Origin: Baffinella frigidus
Lineage: Eukaryota; Cryptophyceae; Cryptomonadales; Baffinellaceae
DNA: 25,629 bases
Reading direction: 5' to 3'
Assembly (NCBI GenBank): GCA_026770585.1
Contig: MU646505.1
Location: 357,304-382,932, forward strand
The position numbers and the translations under genes are program-made. Positions 1 through 12,935 of this stretch are shown here, one piece after another (the first letter of the stretch is position 1; each line of letters opens with the position of its first letter). The notes under the pieces were generated by a model that saw only the letters and a program-made list of their open reading frames with translations, ran no database searches and was not told where the DNA came from.

Positions 1-61
1 CCCCCCCCCCCACCCCCACCCCTCTCCGTCCCTCTCTCTGTCACTCCTGGCGCGTCTGAAG

Positions 62-4507
<4,446 letters not shown>

Positions 4508-6162
4508 AACCGCATGATCCTGTAACGGAGCTGGCTGGGTCCGAGATGAGTTCGTGCTCTGTGCGGAATCATTCGGGCTTCAAAAACAACTGAGACCCTC
4601 GACTGCGCTTGTCCTGACCCCTGTGCGATTCTGGTGGCAGTCCTGCACGCTGCATTCGGGAAACCGGGGGAAGTCCCGCCTGGCGAAGAGGGGGAGGCAG
4701 AGGAGAGCTGTGAGGGTGACCGCGTGCCGGGCGGCGTCGAGGGCGAGAGTGAGAGCGCGGGTCCTGTGTAACGTCGCTCCGCCTGGTCCTACGCGCAGCA
4801 CGACCTCTTCAGGGGTCCTGCTCTGCCGTAATGTGGGTGGGGATATGCACCTGGGGATATTTTGGGGGTGGGGATGTACGTGGGAGGGGATATGCGGGAG
4901 GGGACATATGTGAGCCTCGGTCAGTCAGGTAGCGAGCCTCGGCAGCCATGGGCCAGGTCGCGAGCCTCTAGTTGAGTGATGTGAACGGTCAATGAACTCA
5001 GGTTTGGTCTCAGCTCGTGTTGCCCCAGGGCCTTGTGAGACGCCTCCCCTCTAGCGGGGTCATATCTGGTAGCGAAGGTCGGTTCGGGATTCTATCTCCC
5101 GATCCCACGAACAAAGAGAAAGAAAAAGAAAAACATGTACGTGGCGGGCGCGTTGGTAACGGTACACTGCAAAGGTTTCTCTCAGGAATCAACAGGAGCT
5201 TTCCGCTGAGTGTGAGAGTGTCCCTTAAGTGGCCAGTAGGCTCGTACGCCCTACCGTAGGGCCCTGGGACCTGCCTAGGACCTCTTGGCCGTCAAATTTG
5301 ACGGCCTGGCCGCTTACGGGATACCTCCTGGAGGTAAGTGCGAGCGTACCTCCAGGCGAGGTCGAGCAGAAGCTGCGCCACCAGACACCAAAGTTGAGAC
5401 CATCATTAATGCATCGGTGTCACCAAGTGGGTTGTATGCGGGATTTCCCGGGAAATGCGGTGCTGATTGCCGACGGTGATTCAACTGCCCCCCCGCTGTT
5501 CCTCGGGGGCCCGCAGACCCCCGAGGCCGCGTCCACGCGCAAACCTCATTTAGTTCCTTAAGGTTCTTCGAACTCCCAATAGGCAGACACCGCAACTGGT
5601 TCTGGGTTCTGCAGGAAAGCCCTGCTTCGTTTCGGATCGCATCAAGCCCCCCGGTGCAGATGAATGAAACGTGGCCATGTACACATTCTCCTCACGCGAA
5701 TGGCAGGACTTCTTCGCGTGGTAAGAGAGTTTATTGATTACGAGACGAGCCTGACCACGTACTGCGGGGGGGGGCAACTAGGATCTACGCGTTGTTGTAG
5801 AACGGAGACGAAAGAGCGAGCAACCCCATCTCACGGGAAAGAGCAGCCCCGTTCCTGCTGTACCCCCGATTTTTACGACACGAACACCGGGGCCGGTGGC
5901 CCTCGCCGCAGTCGCACGCCAGACGGACCGAGCACGTCCTGACACTAAGGAAACAGGCACACCGTCACGGCGCTCTCCCCAAACAAACTCCCCACAAAAG
6001 GCCCGACAACGTTTCATAGATACCCCAGGAGAATTGTCGGAGAAAACAGATCTATTTTGTCCGCACAACCGCGCACGAGGAGTCTGGTAGGAATGTGTGG
6101 TCCTCAAGGACTCCTTGGACCGATGCGTCTGAGTGCTCTCTGAATGTGGGCCTTACACGGTC
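4508..6162. other. Intergenic region without a recognisable gene
   Basis: Between the ABC gene end and the minus-strand gene ending at 6163. Open frames here are short, have no convincing start or domain and show no splice-linked continuation. Contents noted: G-rich GGGGATAT repeats at 4840-4910, a perfect palindrome at 5287-5306, and a CCCTTAAGTGGC terminus at 5222 shared with the small elements at 14164 and 14645. Confidence 0.6.
5287..5306. repeat. Perfect 20-bp palindrome
   Basis: GGCCGTCAAATTTGACGGCC equals its own reverse complement. It sits in non-coding DNA about 65 bases after the CCCTTAAGTGGC terminus at 5222, so it may be the middle of a small inverted-repeat element, or a binding site for a dimeric protein. 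Confidence 0.85.
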
Positions 6163-6321
6163 CTACTTCTTCCTCTCCTTACGCTTTTTCTTCGTCTCCA
6201 CGTGATAGAACCACACGTACACGGCCCCTCCGAGGATGGACAGGACGATGAAGCTGGTGAAAAGGACGATGACGAGGGCGGGGTTCCCCTTATCAACGAC
6301 CGAGTCCGCCATGCCGTCCAT
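6163..6321 (-). CDS. Small single-span membrane protein, S1FA-like
   Basis: Single-exon frame of 52 codons from ATG at 6321 to TAG at 6163-6165 (a second in-frame ATG at 6312 gives 49). Residues about 12-36 form one hydrophobic span (ALVIVLFTSFIVLSILGGAV) preceded by DKGNP and followed by an aromatic stretch and a strongly basic tail (KKKRKERKK). The order KG-NP, membrane span, Tyr/Phe, Lys-rich end resembles plant S1FA, a small protein first described as DNA-binding but with a predicted membrane segment. The match is by eye and short; a generic tail-anchored protein is the alternative. The frame stays open upstream, but that part has no coding character and overlaps the divergent gene. It is transcribed away from the plastid gene at 6434. 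Confidence 0.55.
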   Translation of the reverse strand: MDGMADSVVDKGNPALVIVLFTSFIVLSILGGAVYVWFYHVETKKKRKERKK

Positions 6322-6433
6322 TTCCTTAGTTTGACCAGAACTGTTCTGGGCAAAAACGGTTGTTGTTGACTTTTCGTCAAAAGTGACTTTTGTCAAAAGT
6401 CGCAGCACATCCAAGTACCCTTTACTCGAAGCG
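6322..6433. promoter_or_regulatory. Short divergent intergenic region with two tandem dyads
   Basis: Only 112 bp separate the start codons of the two divergent genes, so this is probably a shared promoter. At 6368-6384 and 6385-6401 lie two adjacent 17-base units, GACTTTTCGTCAAAAGT and GACTTTTGTCAAAAGTC. The second is a perfect 8-1-8 inverted repeat and the first has six-base arms. No TATA box is obvious. Regulation by these dyads is inference. Confidence 0.55.
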
Positions 6434-6940
6434 ATGCGCGCCACCCTCCTTTCTCTCATTGCGGCCCTGGCCTTCGTGGCCAGCTCCGAGGCGTTCGCAC
6501 CGGCCGTTCTCGGCGCCCGCCTGACTCTCCGCAGCAGCTCAACCCGCGGCGTGGGCGGCTTGTGCATGCAGCAGGACAACGACGATGGCAAGCAGATGCC
6601 GCGCCGCTCAGGCGCGTCCATCGACGCTGACGGGAAGTCCAACGTCTGGGCTCTCGAGCCCAAGATTGTGGTTGTCGACCCCAAGTCATCGGATAAGGCC
6701 AACCCCTTGATTGTAAGACCCCTCTCCCACCCCCTAAATAGGCCCCTCCCTGAGCTTCCCAAGCCGCGGTGCGCACACGCCTGCACGATCCCCACTGCTT
6801 GAACCCCCCTCCAGCCTCGATCAACACCACAGCGGTCTAATCGGTACGTGTCGTCCCAGGCGCCCGCTGTGCTCGCTGGTGGCCTCGCCCTCATCGGCGC
6901 GATCCTCGCGTTGACCGGGATCACCAACGTGGAGCAGTAA
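6434..6940 (+). CDS. Plastid-targeted small membrane protein, function unknown
   Basis: Two exons, 6434-6712 and 6860-6940 (intron phase 0, GTAAGA donor, CCCAG acceptor), 119 residues, TAA at 6938. Residues 1-20 are a signal peptide ending ASSEAF-AP, the conserved motif of plastid precursors in algae with a red secondary plastid; the Ser/Arg-rich stretch to about residue 40 fits a transit peptide. The mature part is acidic then has WALEPKIVVVDP and ends with one hydrophobic span coded by exon 2 (VLAGGLALIGAILALTG, then ITNVEQ). This looks like a thylakoid or envelope membrane subunit with a short tail, but I do not recognise the family. The intron falls just before the membrane span. The start at 6434 is preferred over the in-frame ATG at 6383 because the signal peptide begins there. 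Confidence 0.85.
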
Positions 6941-7073
6941 GCTTCTCCAGCGCTGAAGCGTCGACAGCTGGTCGAACCGCTCTGGCCAAACGGTCCAGCG
7001 AGGTTGAGCTTTATGTAGGGAGAAGTTGAGGGTGGGGTGTGGCTGAGCCGCACAGCCCCGGGTGGTGAATCGG

Positions 7074-7079
7074 AATAAA
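7074..7079 (+). terminator. Possible polyadenylation signal AATAAA
   Basis: AATAAA lies 134 bases after the stop of the plastid-protein gene at 6940. Position fits a 3' end signal, but many algal groups do not use this hexamer strictly, so it may be chance. Confidence 0.3.
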
Positions 7080-7284
7080 GAGAGGCTTGTGAGAGATGCT
7101 CGCTCGAGCGTCCCCCAGCCCGCGCGAGGCGCTGCGCCAGCCATTCGGCAACCGATGCGAGCAGGCAGCAAAGGGGGAAGCCATCGATTCTGCCGCTGCC
7201 GTGCAGATCTTCCAACAGACGCCCGAGAAATCTTCCGGGGTCGCATCGCAAAACAAGGCCGGCAGCAGGGCCCCCGAGGCCTCG

Positions 7285-7560
7285 GCCTCTCCACAGGCCC
7301 AGCAGCAAGCCCCCCAAGGCAGGCTCTGCCACCTCCTCTCCACACGCCCCCTGACGTACAGGGCTTACCCGAATTTAAGGTCACAACCATCAAGGCCCAC
7401 CACCGGTTTTGGATGTGTGGATCTGAATGGATCGAGGACCGCACACCCAACGCTTTTTCCACGGGCTCTACATGTAATAAATCGGTGGTGGCTGGGCAGG
7501 CCTAACCACCATCTCTCCACAGGCCCCCTGAAGTACAGGGCTTACAGAGGTACCTCGCTC
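7285..7560. repeat. Repeated block ending in GTACAGGGCTTAC
   Basis: CTCCACACGCCCCCTGACGTACAGGGCTTAC near 7339-7369 recurs as CTCCACAGGCCCCCTGAAGTACAGGGCTTAC near 7515-7545 (shown in part only: key shared word GTACAGGGCTTAC). Non-coding; the long plus-strand open frame across it (7096-7848) lacks any domain and looks fortuitous. Confidence 0.65.
7398..7450. repeat. Dispersed repeat, copy 1 of CCCACCACCGGTTTT block
   Basis: Begins CCCACCACCGGTTTTGGATG and runs to ATCGAGGACCGCACACC. A second copy lies at 8105-8156 in the same orientation with small differences. Together they flank the tandem hairpin array, so the array may be the body of a larger mobile unit. Confidence 0.7.
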
Positions 7561-7593
7561 AAAAGAAGCGGGGATTCTGAAAACGTTCGGCGG

Positions 7594-7617
7594 CACGTTC
7601 TTAAAATTAAGAACGTG
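7594..7617. repeat. Palindrome CACGTTCTTAA-AA-TTAAGAACGTG
   Basis: Two 11-base arms separated by two bases. It opens the array of AAGAAAACG-type units that follows. Confidence 0.8.
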
Positions 7618-7679
7618 CACGAAGATCGGTCGGGTGCACGTGCTAAATCGAAATACAGGGATACATGTACCTCGTTTAC

Positions 7680-7975
7680 AAGAAAGCGCTTCTCAAGAAA
7701 ACGCACCGGATCTGACCCCTGCGTTTTGTTAATCTTAAGAAAAAGGCACCGACCGGATTCTCCCTCCGTTTTCTTATTTTTAAGAAAACGTCGACCGACC
7801 GGATTCTTGCTTACGAACACCGACCGGATTCTCCCTCCGTTTTCTTAACTTTTTGAAAACGTGGACGGCCGCTTTCCTGCGTTTTCTGAACCTCTAAGAA
7901 AACGAGGACCGACCGCTTCCGTGCATTTTTTTAATCTTGAGAAAAACATTTAAGAAAACGCCGACCGACCGACCC
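7680..7975. repeat. Tandem array of about 60-bp hairpin-forming units
   Basis: Five to six diverged units built on AAGAAAACG, then GACCGACCGGATTCT, then CTCCGTTTTCTTA. The ends AAGAAAACG and CGTTTTCTT are mutually complementary, so each unit can fold. GACCGACCG is repeated at nearly every unit. AT-rich ends and GC-rich core differ from the surrounding sequence. No protein signal. Origin could be a satellite or nested MITE insertions. Confidence 0.75.
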
Positions 7976-8104
7976 TCGAGCAAGGGTGTTCTTGTAGCCG
8001 AGGTACCCCTGTAGTTTTTTCCTCCAAAACGCTTCGTCCTTATCAGAACCGTTTGTTATGAGCAAAATACCCCATGTACTCGAAGTTAGTGTCACACAAA
8101 TTAC

Positions 8105-8160
8105 GGCCCACCACCGGTTTTTGATGTGTGGGTCTTAATAAATCGAGGACCGCCCACCGC
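8105..8160. repeat. Dispersed repeat, copy 2 of CCCACCACCGGTTTT block
   Basis: Same-orientation copy of 7398-7450, reading CCCACCACCGGTTTTTGATG to ATCGAGGACCGCCCACC. Followed by GCACACCGACCGGATTC at 8193, a word also found inside the array at 7680-7975. Confidence 0.7.
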
Positions 8161-8169
8161 GGGCACCGG

Positions 8170-8844
8170 TTTCGTAGGACCTTAAAAACTAGAACCGCAC
8201 ACCGACCGGATTCATGATAGCCAGATGCAAAACTCGACTCAGTGGTTTCAGAAGTGAGCGGGAGATGGCTGGTTGGGTCCGTAGTGACCTGCAAGTGACG
8301 TGTACTAAGTGTTCCAGCCAGGGGTTTCGTACTTTTCTCGTTCGTAGCTGAAGTTTAGGAGTGCTGGCTGTCAATTCTTTGAACAGGTTATGAGGCTCTT
8401 CGGAAGGTTGGGGGTTGAGCGCGTGCATTGACTGTACTGAATTCAAGGACCACGCGGACCGCGCACGGACCGCATGGACCTTGATGTTCAAGACCCTCAC
8501 ACCAACCGCTGTCTAGCTAGAAGCAGGACCTTAATTTCGAGCAACCTCTGTACAGCATTTTTTGTTCGTTTGGGTCTGGCGGATTTGCACTAAAAAGGGG
8601 CCCGGGAAACGGTTTGTTTCGGTGGTTGGCCAAACGAACAAAACATCAATGAGTGGGGCGAGTGTTTCGCACGACACAGCACCGTCTACGGCACAGGAAC
8701 ACTTTACATCCACACAGATCAGAAGCACCGCCCCCCCCTACAGACCACACACTCACTCCAGCATCCTCTTAGTTTCTTGCGCTAAGGGCTCCAGTTTAGA
8801 CGGCGGCAGAGTGGGGCGCCTTGACCTGGTTGAGGGTTGCGGGG
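8170..8844. other. Intergenic stretch, no gene seen
   Basis: Downstream (3') side of the minus-strand gene ending at 8845. Open frames lack domains or exon-like continuation. Short GGACCGC words recur at 8448-8480. I see no RNA gene. Confidence 0.5.
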
Positions 8845-9816
8845 TTAGGCTTCAGGCGCATCCTCGACAAGCACGGTGCCCCGCCTGTCCACCTGCACCT
8901 CTCTCCCCCGACGCACGCGGGAGCACAGGCCCGCCTCCGAACCAGGCCCCGGCACCACTCAGCTCTTCGTTTTCAGCAAAGGTGATCCTGTCGCGTGTTT
9001 CGCGAATGGGGACGGGGAGGGGCATCGTACGTGGTAGAAGGTGTTGCCGTTGCGCTCGAGCTTCACGTACTTGGACATGTCCGTCTGCACACACGCCCTG
9101 TCAGCACTCATATCCCCCTCCGATTCATGATGTTCATCACTTGCTCACACGGCGCAGAGCATTCGGCAAGAGCTGGTCTGGTGGAGTCCGCCAGCAGAAG
9201 AGCGGACGGGCAGGTCGGGAAACGATTCGATTTCAGGGGCATTTCGCAACACAGTATTTGACTACGGTAGGCCCCTGCGCTCCTAGAAAAGAGTCTGTCC
9301 GCACCGTACGATAACACCCCCCGGACTCGAGACGAGTTTTCCCGAGAGGGCTCTGATCCTGACGCTCGCACCCCGCTCACATCCCTCCTGCACTGGAGCT
9401 GCGCGGACGCCGCCCCCGCTCTGCCAGCTCATCCAGCAACACACCACCCGACCAGGATGGAAAGCGGGCGGGCGGGCGGAAGATGGTAGTTACCTGGCCG
9501 ATGGCGGTCCAGGCCGGGCCAAGCTTGCGGACCTCCGCCATGGTGTCCGGGTTGTAGGGCGGCGCCGCGCGGTTGATGTCCGCGAGGGACGCCTTCCTAG
9601 GGCGGTTCTTCCGGTGCTGGACACATGGAGGTCGGCGTTCAGTGTCCCAGTCTCCTACATTGAGACTCCGTGGCTGGCGCCGCTCCGTTCTGCCGTGGCA
9701 CAGCCCGGGCAACCCCCAGCGACTCGTGTGGCAAATGCCCGACGGGGCGAGCGGTTCCTGCTCTGGAGCGGGAAGCGTACCTTCTTGGCGCCCTTGAACT
9801 GCACGTGGTGAGCCAT
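8845..9816 (-). CDS. Small basic protein, family not recognised, four exons
   Basis: Exons in coding order: 9816-9781, 9616-9494, 9084-9031, 8892-8845; all introns phase 0 with GT-AG ends; TAA at 8845-8847; 86 residues. The first half is very basic (MAHHVQFKGAKK, then HRKNRPRKASLADINR), followed by APPYNPDTMAEVRKLGPAWT, TDMSKYVKLERNGNTFYH and an acidic end VLVEDAPEA. The four frames join without a stop and each piece is cut at clean splice sites, so this is a real gene. A basic N-terminus, absence of a membrane span or signal peptide and small size would fit an organelle or cytosolic ribosomal accessory protein, but that is a guess. No paralogue is visible nearby. Confidence 0.8.
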
Positions 9817-10154
9817 CGAGAGACCCCCGACGGCCGACGTCGCCGCGCGGCGAGCGCATGAGCCCGAGAACTGCACAGCGACGATTCATTCAGGGGGCCG
9901 GGTGGGGCGAGGATGCGAGGGGACAGTGCACTGACGGTGCGGGCGAGTGAGCATGGCCCAGGTGGTCTTTGCAATGACTGCGGTGTATCACGAGATGCTG
10001 CACGCGCCCATCCCGCCTGCGCAACCTCAGGCCCTTGGTATAGATACTGAGCGGTGCCGTTGGCTTGGCATGCCAGCACCGTAGCACCGCAGGCAGGCAG
10101 GGCCTACACCGCCCAGGCTTCCGGGACAGCAGCGGGCCTGGCTTTCAGGACCAA
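9817..10154. other. Intergenic, presumed upstream region of the 86-residue gene
   Basis: No supported exon. A CCAAT motif is at 10151-10155 (plus strand, CCAATCAG), about 340 bases upstream of the minus-strand start at 9816. It may also contain unresolved 3' exons of the leader gene that starts at 10574. Confidence 0.4.
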
Positions 10155-10574
10155 TCAGCGCCGTTTGCACATCCAGGTACGTGCACCCGCCAGCCAAGGC
10201 ACCGATCCGGCACTCCCAGCTGCCCAGGCCCCTTGAGAGTTGACCAGCTGCCACAAGCACCCGCGTCCTCGACGCTCACGCCGCAGCCCCCTTCCGGAAA
10301 CGTTTGCGCGGGTGAATGACACCACCCAGAAGCTCCCACGCCCGAGAAACGCCGCCTGGCCCTGCGCGATCCCGCGCGAATCGTGCCGCCCTTCGCAGCC
10401 TCTCCTCCTCCGCTTTTCGGCCAAAAATCCACTCGAGTCACGGCCGGATGCCGTGCGGTGCCTGCTGTTGCAGGTTAGAGCGGGTGTGGGTTGTACCAGC
10501 GCGGGGAGAGCGGTGAACGCCTGGGCGAGGCCCAGGCAGAGCGCCACAAGGGCGAGCACAAGAGAGGAGCGCAT
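10155..10574 (-). CDS. 5' exon of a plastid-targeted protein; remainder unresolved
   Basis: From ATG 10574 the first residues MRSSLVLALVALCLGLAQAF then TALPAL form a signal peptide cleaved at AQ-A/F, the plastid-entry pattern seen also in the gene at 6434. The frame stays open to a stop at 10155 (139 residues), but past about residue 34 it becomes Arg/Gly-rich without any recognisable domain and other frames look equally plausible there, so one or more introns are likely. A candidate donor is CTG|GTACAA at 10496. Only the first 26-34 codons should be trusted. It is divergent from the ERG2 gene, with 209 bp between the starts. Confidence 0.45.
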   Translation of the reverse strand: MRSSLVLALVALCLGLAQAFTALPALVQPTPALTCNSRHRTASGRDSSGFLAEKRRRRGCEGRHDSRGIAQGQAAFLGRGSFWVVSFTRANVSGRGLRRERRGRGCLWQLVNSQGAWAAGSAGSVPWLAGARTWMCKRR

Positions 10575-10783
10575 TTCTCGTGAGGTCGGCCTCCGCTGCC
10601 AAAAGTTCATAAGTCAACCACAGTGTAAGTTGCTTCCACCACTTTTCCCGTCTGTAAAGTAACTGTACGGAAGGACGGAAGGCTCGTGAAGAGGGATAAA
10701 GGGTGGCTCGAAAAACACCATTTGGTCCTCGTGCAAAGGCATCCAGGGATGAACCCTTCCGGGAAACTCCGGGATTTGGAATC
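10575..10783. promoter_or_regulatory. Divergent intergenic region upstream of ERG2
   Basis: 209 bp between the start codons of the minus-strand leader exon and ERG2, a second head-to-head arrangement in 4 kb. I see no TATA box or clear dyad. Confidence 0.4.
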
Positions 10784-12497
10784 ATGGCGTTTGGGATGAC
10801 GTTCTGGTCGATTGTGGTGGCGGTGCTGGCGGCGCTGCTCGTCGGCCCGCTGTACGCGCCGACGCACGTCTTCAGCGAGAAGGTCATGCTGCAGGTGGCC
10901 AAGAACGCAATCAAGAAGGGGCATGGTAACTCGACGGCCATCGTCAACGAGGTCACCCTGCTTTCTCAACACTGTCGTGTCTCCCCTGTCTCGGAAAGGC
11001 CCTCCGGCACCTCCCGCCTCATTCTCGGCGCCCCCCAGGCCACAGTCCCGCACACGAGTGATCCCAGCGCCGCCCGCCCCTGCCTCGTGCTCGCCGATGA
11101 CCCAGGGTGCCCGTCGGATCGCAGGTTATGCACCAAATGCAGGTGAAGTACCCGAGGTGGGTGGCAAAGGAGCCGAAGTGGATGTTCAACAACGCGGGGG
11201 GCGCCATGGGCTCAATGGCGGTGAGCGGAACCCCTCGCCGGGAAGAGCGCTGTCGCAACCTCTCATTGCAGAACCCTGCCGCACACGTGCGCAGGTTCAC
11301 TGCTCTCGCCACGCTGACGAGAGCTATTGACGTTGCCACCCTCGGATCTTCCTCCTGGGGGGGGCTCCTGCTGGTGTTCGGGGTGCAGTTTTCGAGGGGT
11401 TGGACCGAGGGGCGTGTGGGTAGGATGCACACAGCGAACCCAAGTCGAAGAGGACTGAGTCGAATGTTGATGACACAGTGTTGTGGCCAGCCCTTGGTCG
11501 GTCCCCCAAGTGACCTCCGGGCTCCCGCATACCTCAGAGATCAGAGAGCCTGGCTACTCCTGCAGCCACCCCTGGAAGGAGCGTTCCACACGCCAGCCCT
11601 CTGAAGCAAAAAATAATCCGCACGTTTGGGCAACCCACGATTTTTACCGAAAGGGAGTCGATCTGCGACCCCCTTTTGGTACAAATCCGACAACCCCAAA
11701 CGATCAACACACTTGACGTTGGACGGTGGTACTATTGCAAAGCCACAGAGGAAGTCTCAAAATTCTTGGACACGACACTAAAATTACTTGTAGGTTACCT
11801 TTTGACGAATTTTGGTCACGTCCTTGGGGTGAAAATTGCCTTTTGAGGAGAAAATGGCTCAAAAGTATAGGACACCAGAGTGTCCGCTACTTTTTGAAAC
11901 TTCCCCTGTGGCTTTTCAATAGTAGGACACGTCTTCGTGACGCATTCCCCTCTTTCCCCAGCCCCTCGCACTTAATCCTAAACCCTAAACCCCAAACCCC
12001 AAACCCCACACCCGAAACCTTAAATTTTAACCCCCAACCCCCGCCACGTCGTGTAAAGCATCGAGGATTGAGAGCTTTTCCCAGTGCCGCCTTACACCCA
12101 CCAGCGTCTGGGGGCCTCTGCAAGCGCCCCTGACTATATAGCATCGAGGAGAAACGCCACCCGGTGTTGATGCCTCATCTTCCACTAACAATGTTTCTCA
12201 ACTGTTTGTTGTCTCGCAGGTGCTGCACGCGTCGTTCTCGGAGTATGTGATTATCTTCGGGACTGCCGTTGGCACCGAGGGCGCCACCGGGCGGTTCATG
12301 GCTGATGACTGGTTCACCATCCTCGCGGGACAGCAGGTCGCGTCTGTTGCGTGCCACTCAGCCTCGTTCTCTCTCTTTGTCTGTTTATGCGTCTGTCTCT
12401 GTCTCTGTCTCCGTCGCAGTCTCTGGTTATGTCTCTGTCTCTGTCTCTGTCTCTCTGTCTCTCTGTCTCTCTGTCTCTGTCTCTGTCTCTGTCTCTG

Positions 12498-12528
<31 letters not shown>

Positions 12529-12834
12529 GTCCATGGCGCTGTCTCTCTCATAGCCACACACACTTACTCCCTCTCCATCTCCCTCGCTCTCTCTTGCACA
12601 TAACAAAATAGCGAGGCACATAGACAGACGAATAGGCATACACCGGGAGAGAGATACAGAGAGAGAGAGGTCCGGGACCATCCTCGAAGGGCAGCAGGCA
12701 ATCCGCAGCACCGAGGGTCTGGGGTTGTGTTCTCAGCCAATGTGTCTCTGGACAGCAAGTCAGCGTAAACCGTGAACTGTAAACCGTAAACCGTAAATCC
12801 TGCACCCTGCACCCTAACACCTAAACCCCAAACC

Positions 12835-12875
<41 letters not shown>

Positions 12876-12903
12876 CTGCACCCTAACACCTAAACCCCAA
12901 ACC

Positions 12904-12935
<32 letters not shown>

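Noticed and set aside
4554-4913. 119-codon plus-strand frame downstream of the ABC gene
   Set aside because: No domain, ends in Gly/Trp-rich repeat translation, and no splice link to the ABC gene.
6163-7332. 389-codon minus-strand frame
   Set aside because: Only the last 52 codons look like protein; the rest is antisense to the plastid-protein gene exons and has no domain.
7096-7848. 250-codon plus-strand frame
   Set aside because: Crosses dispersed repeats and the hairpin array; no domain, no splice context.
7594-7975. Possible CRISPR array
   Set aside because: Units are tandem and diverged without unique spacers, the DNA is eukaryotic and no cas gene is present.
8562-9314. 250-codon plus-strand frame
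   Set aside because: Antisense to two exons of the 86-residue gene and low-complexity elsewhere.
9961-10080. Plus-strand peptide VVFAMTAVYHEMLHAP resembling the His-Glu motif of MBOAT acyltransferases
   Set aside because: No neighbouring exon of such an enzyme was found on this strand and the match is a few residues, so it is probably chance.
12198-12711. Arg/Glu/Thr-rich frames on the minus strand
   Set aside because: Translation of the CTCTGT microsatellite inside an ERG2 intron.
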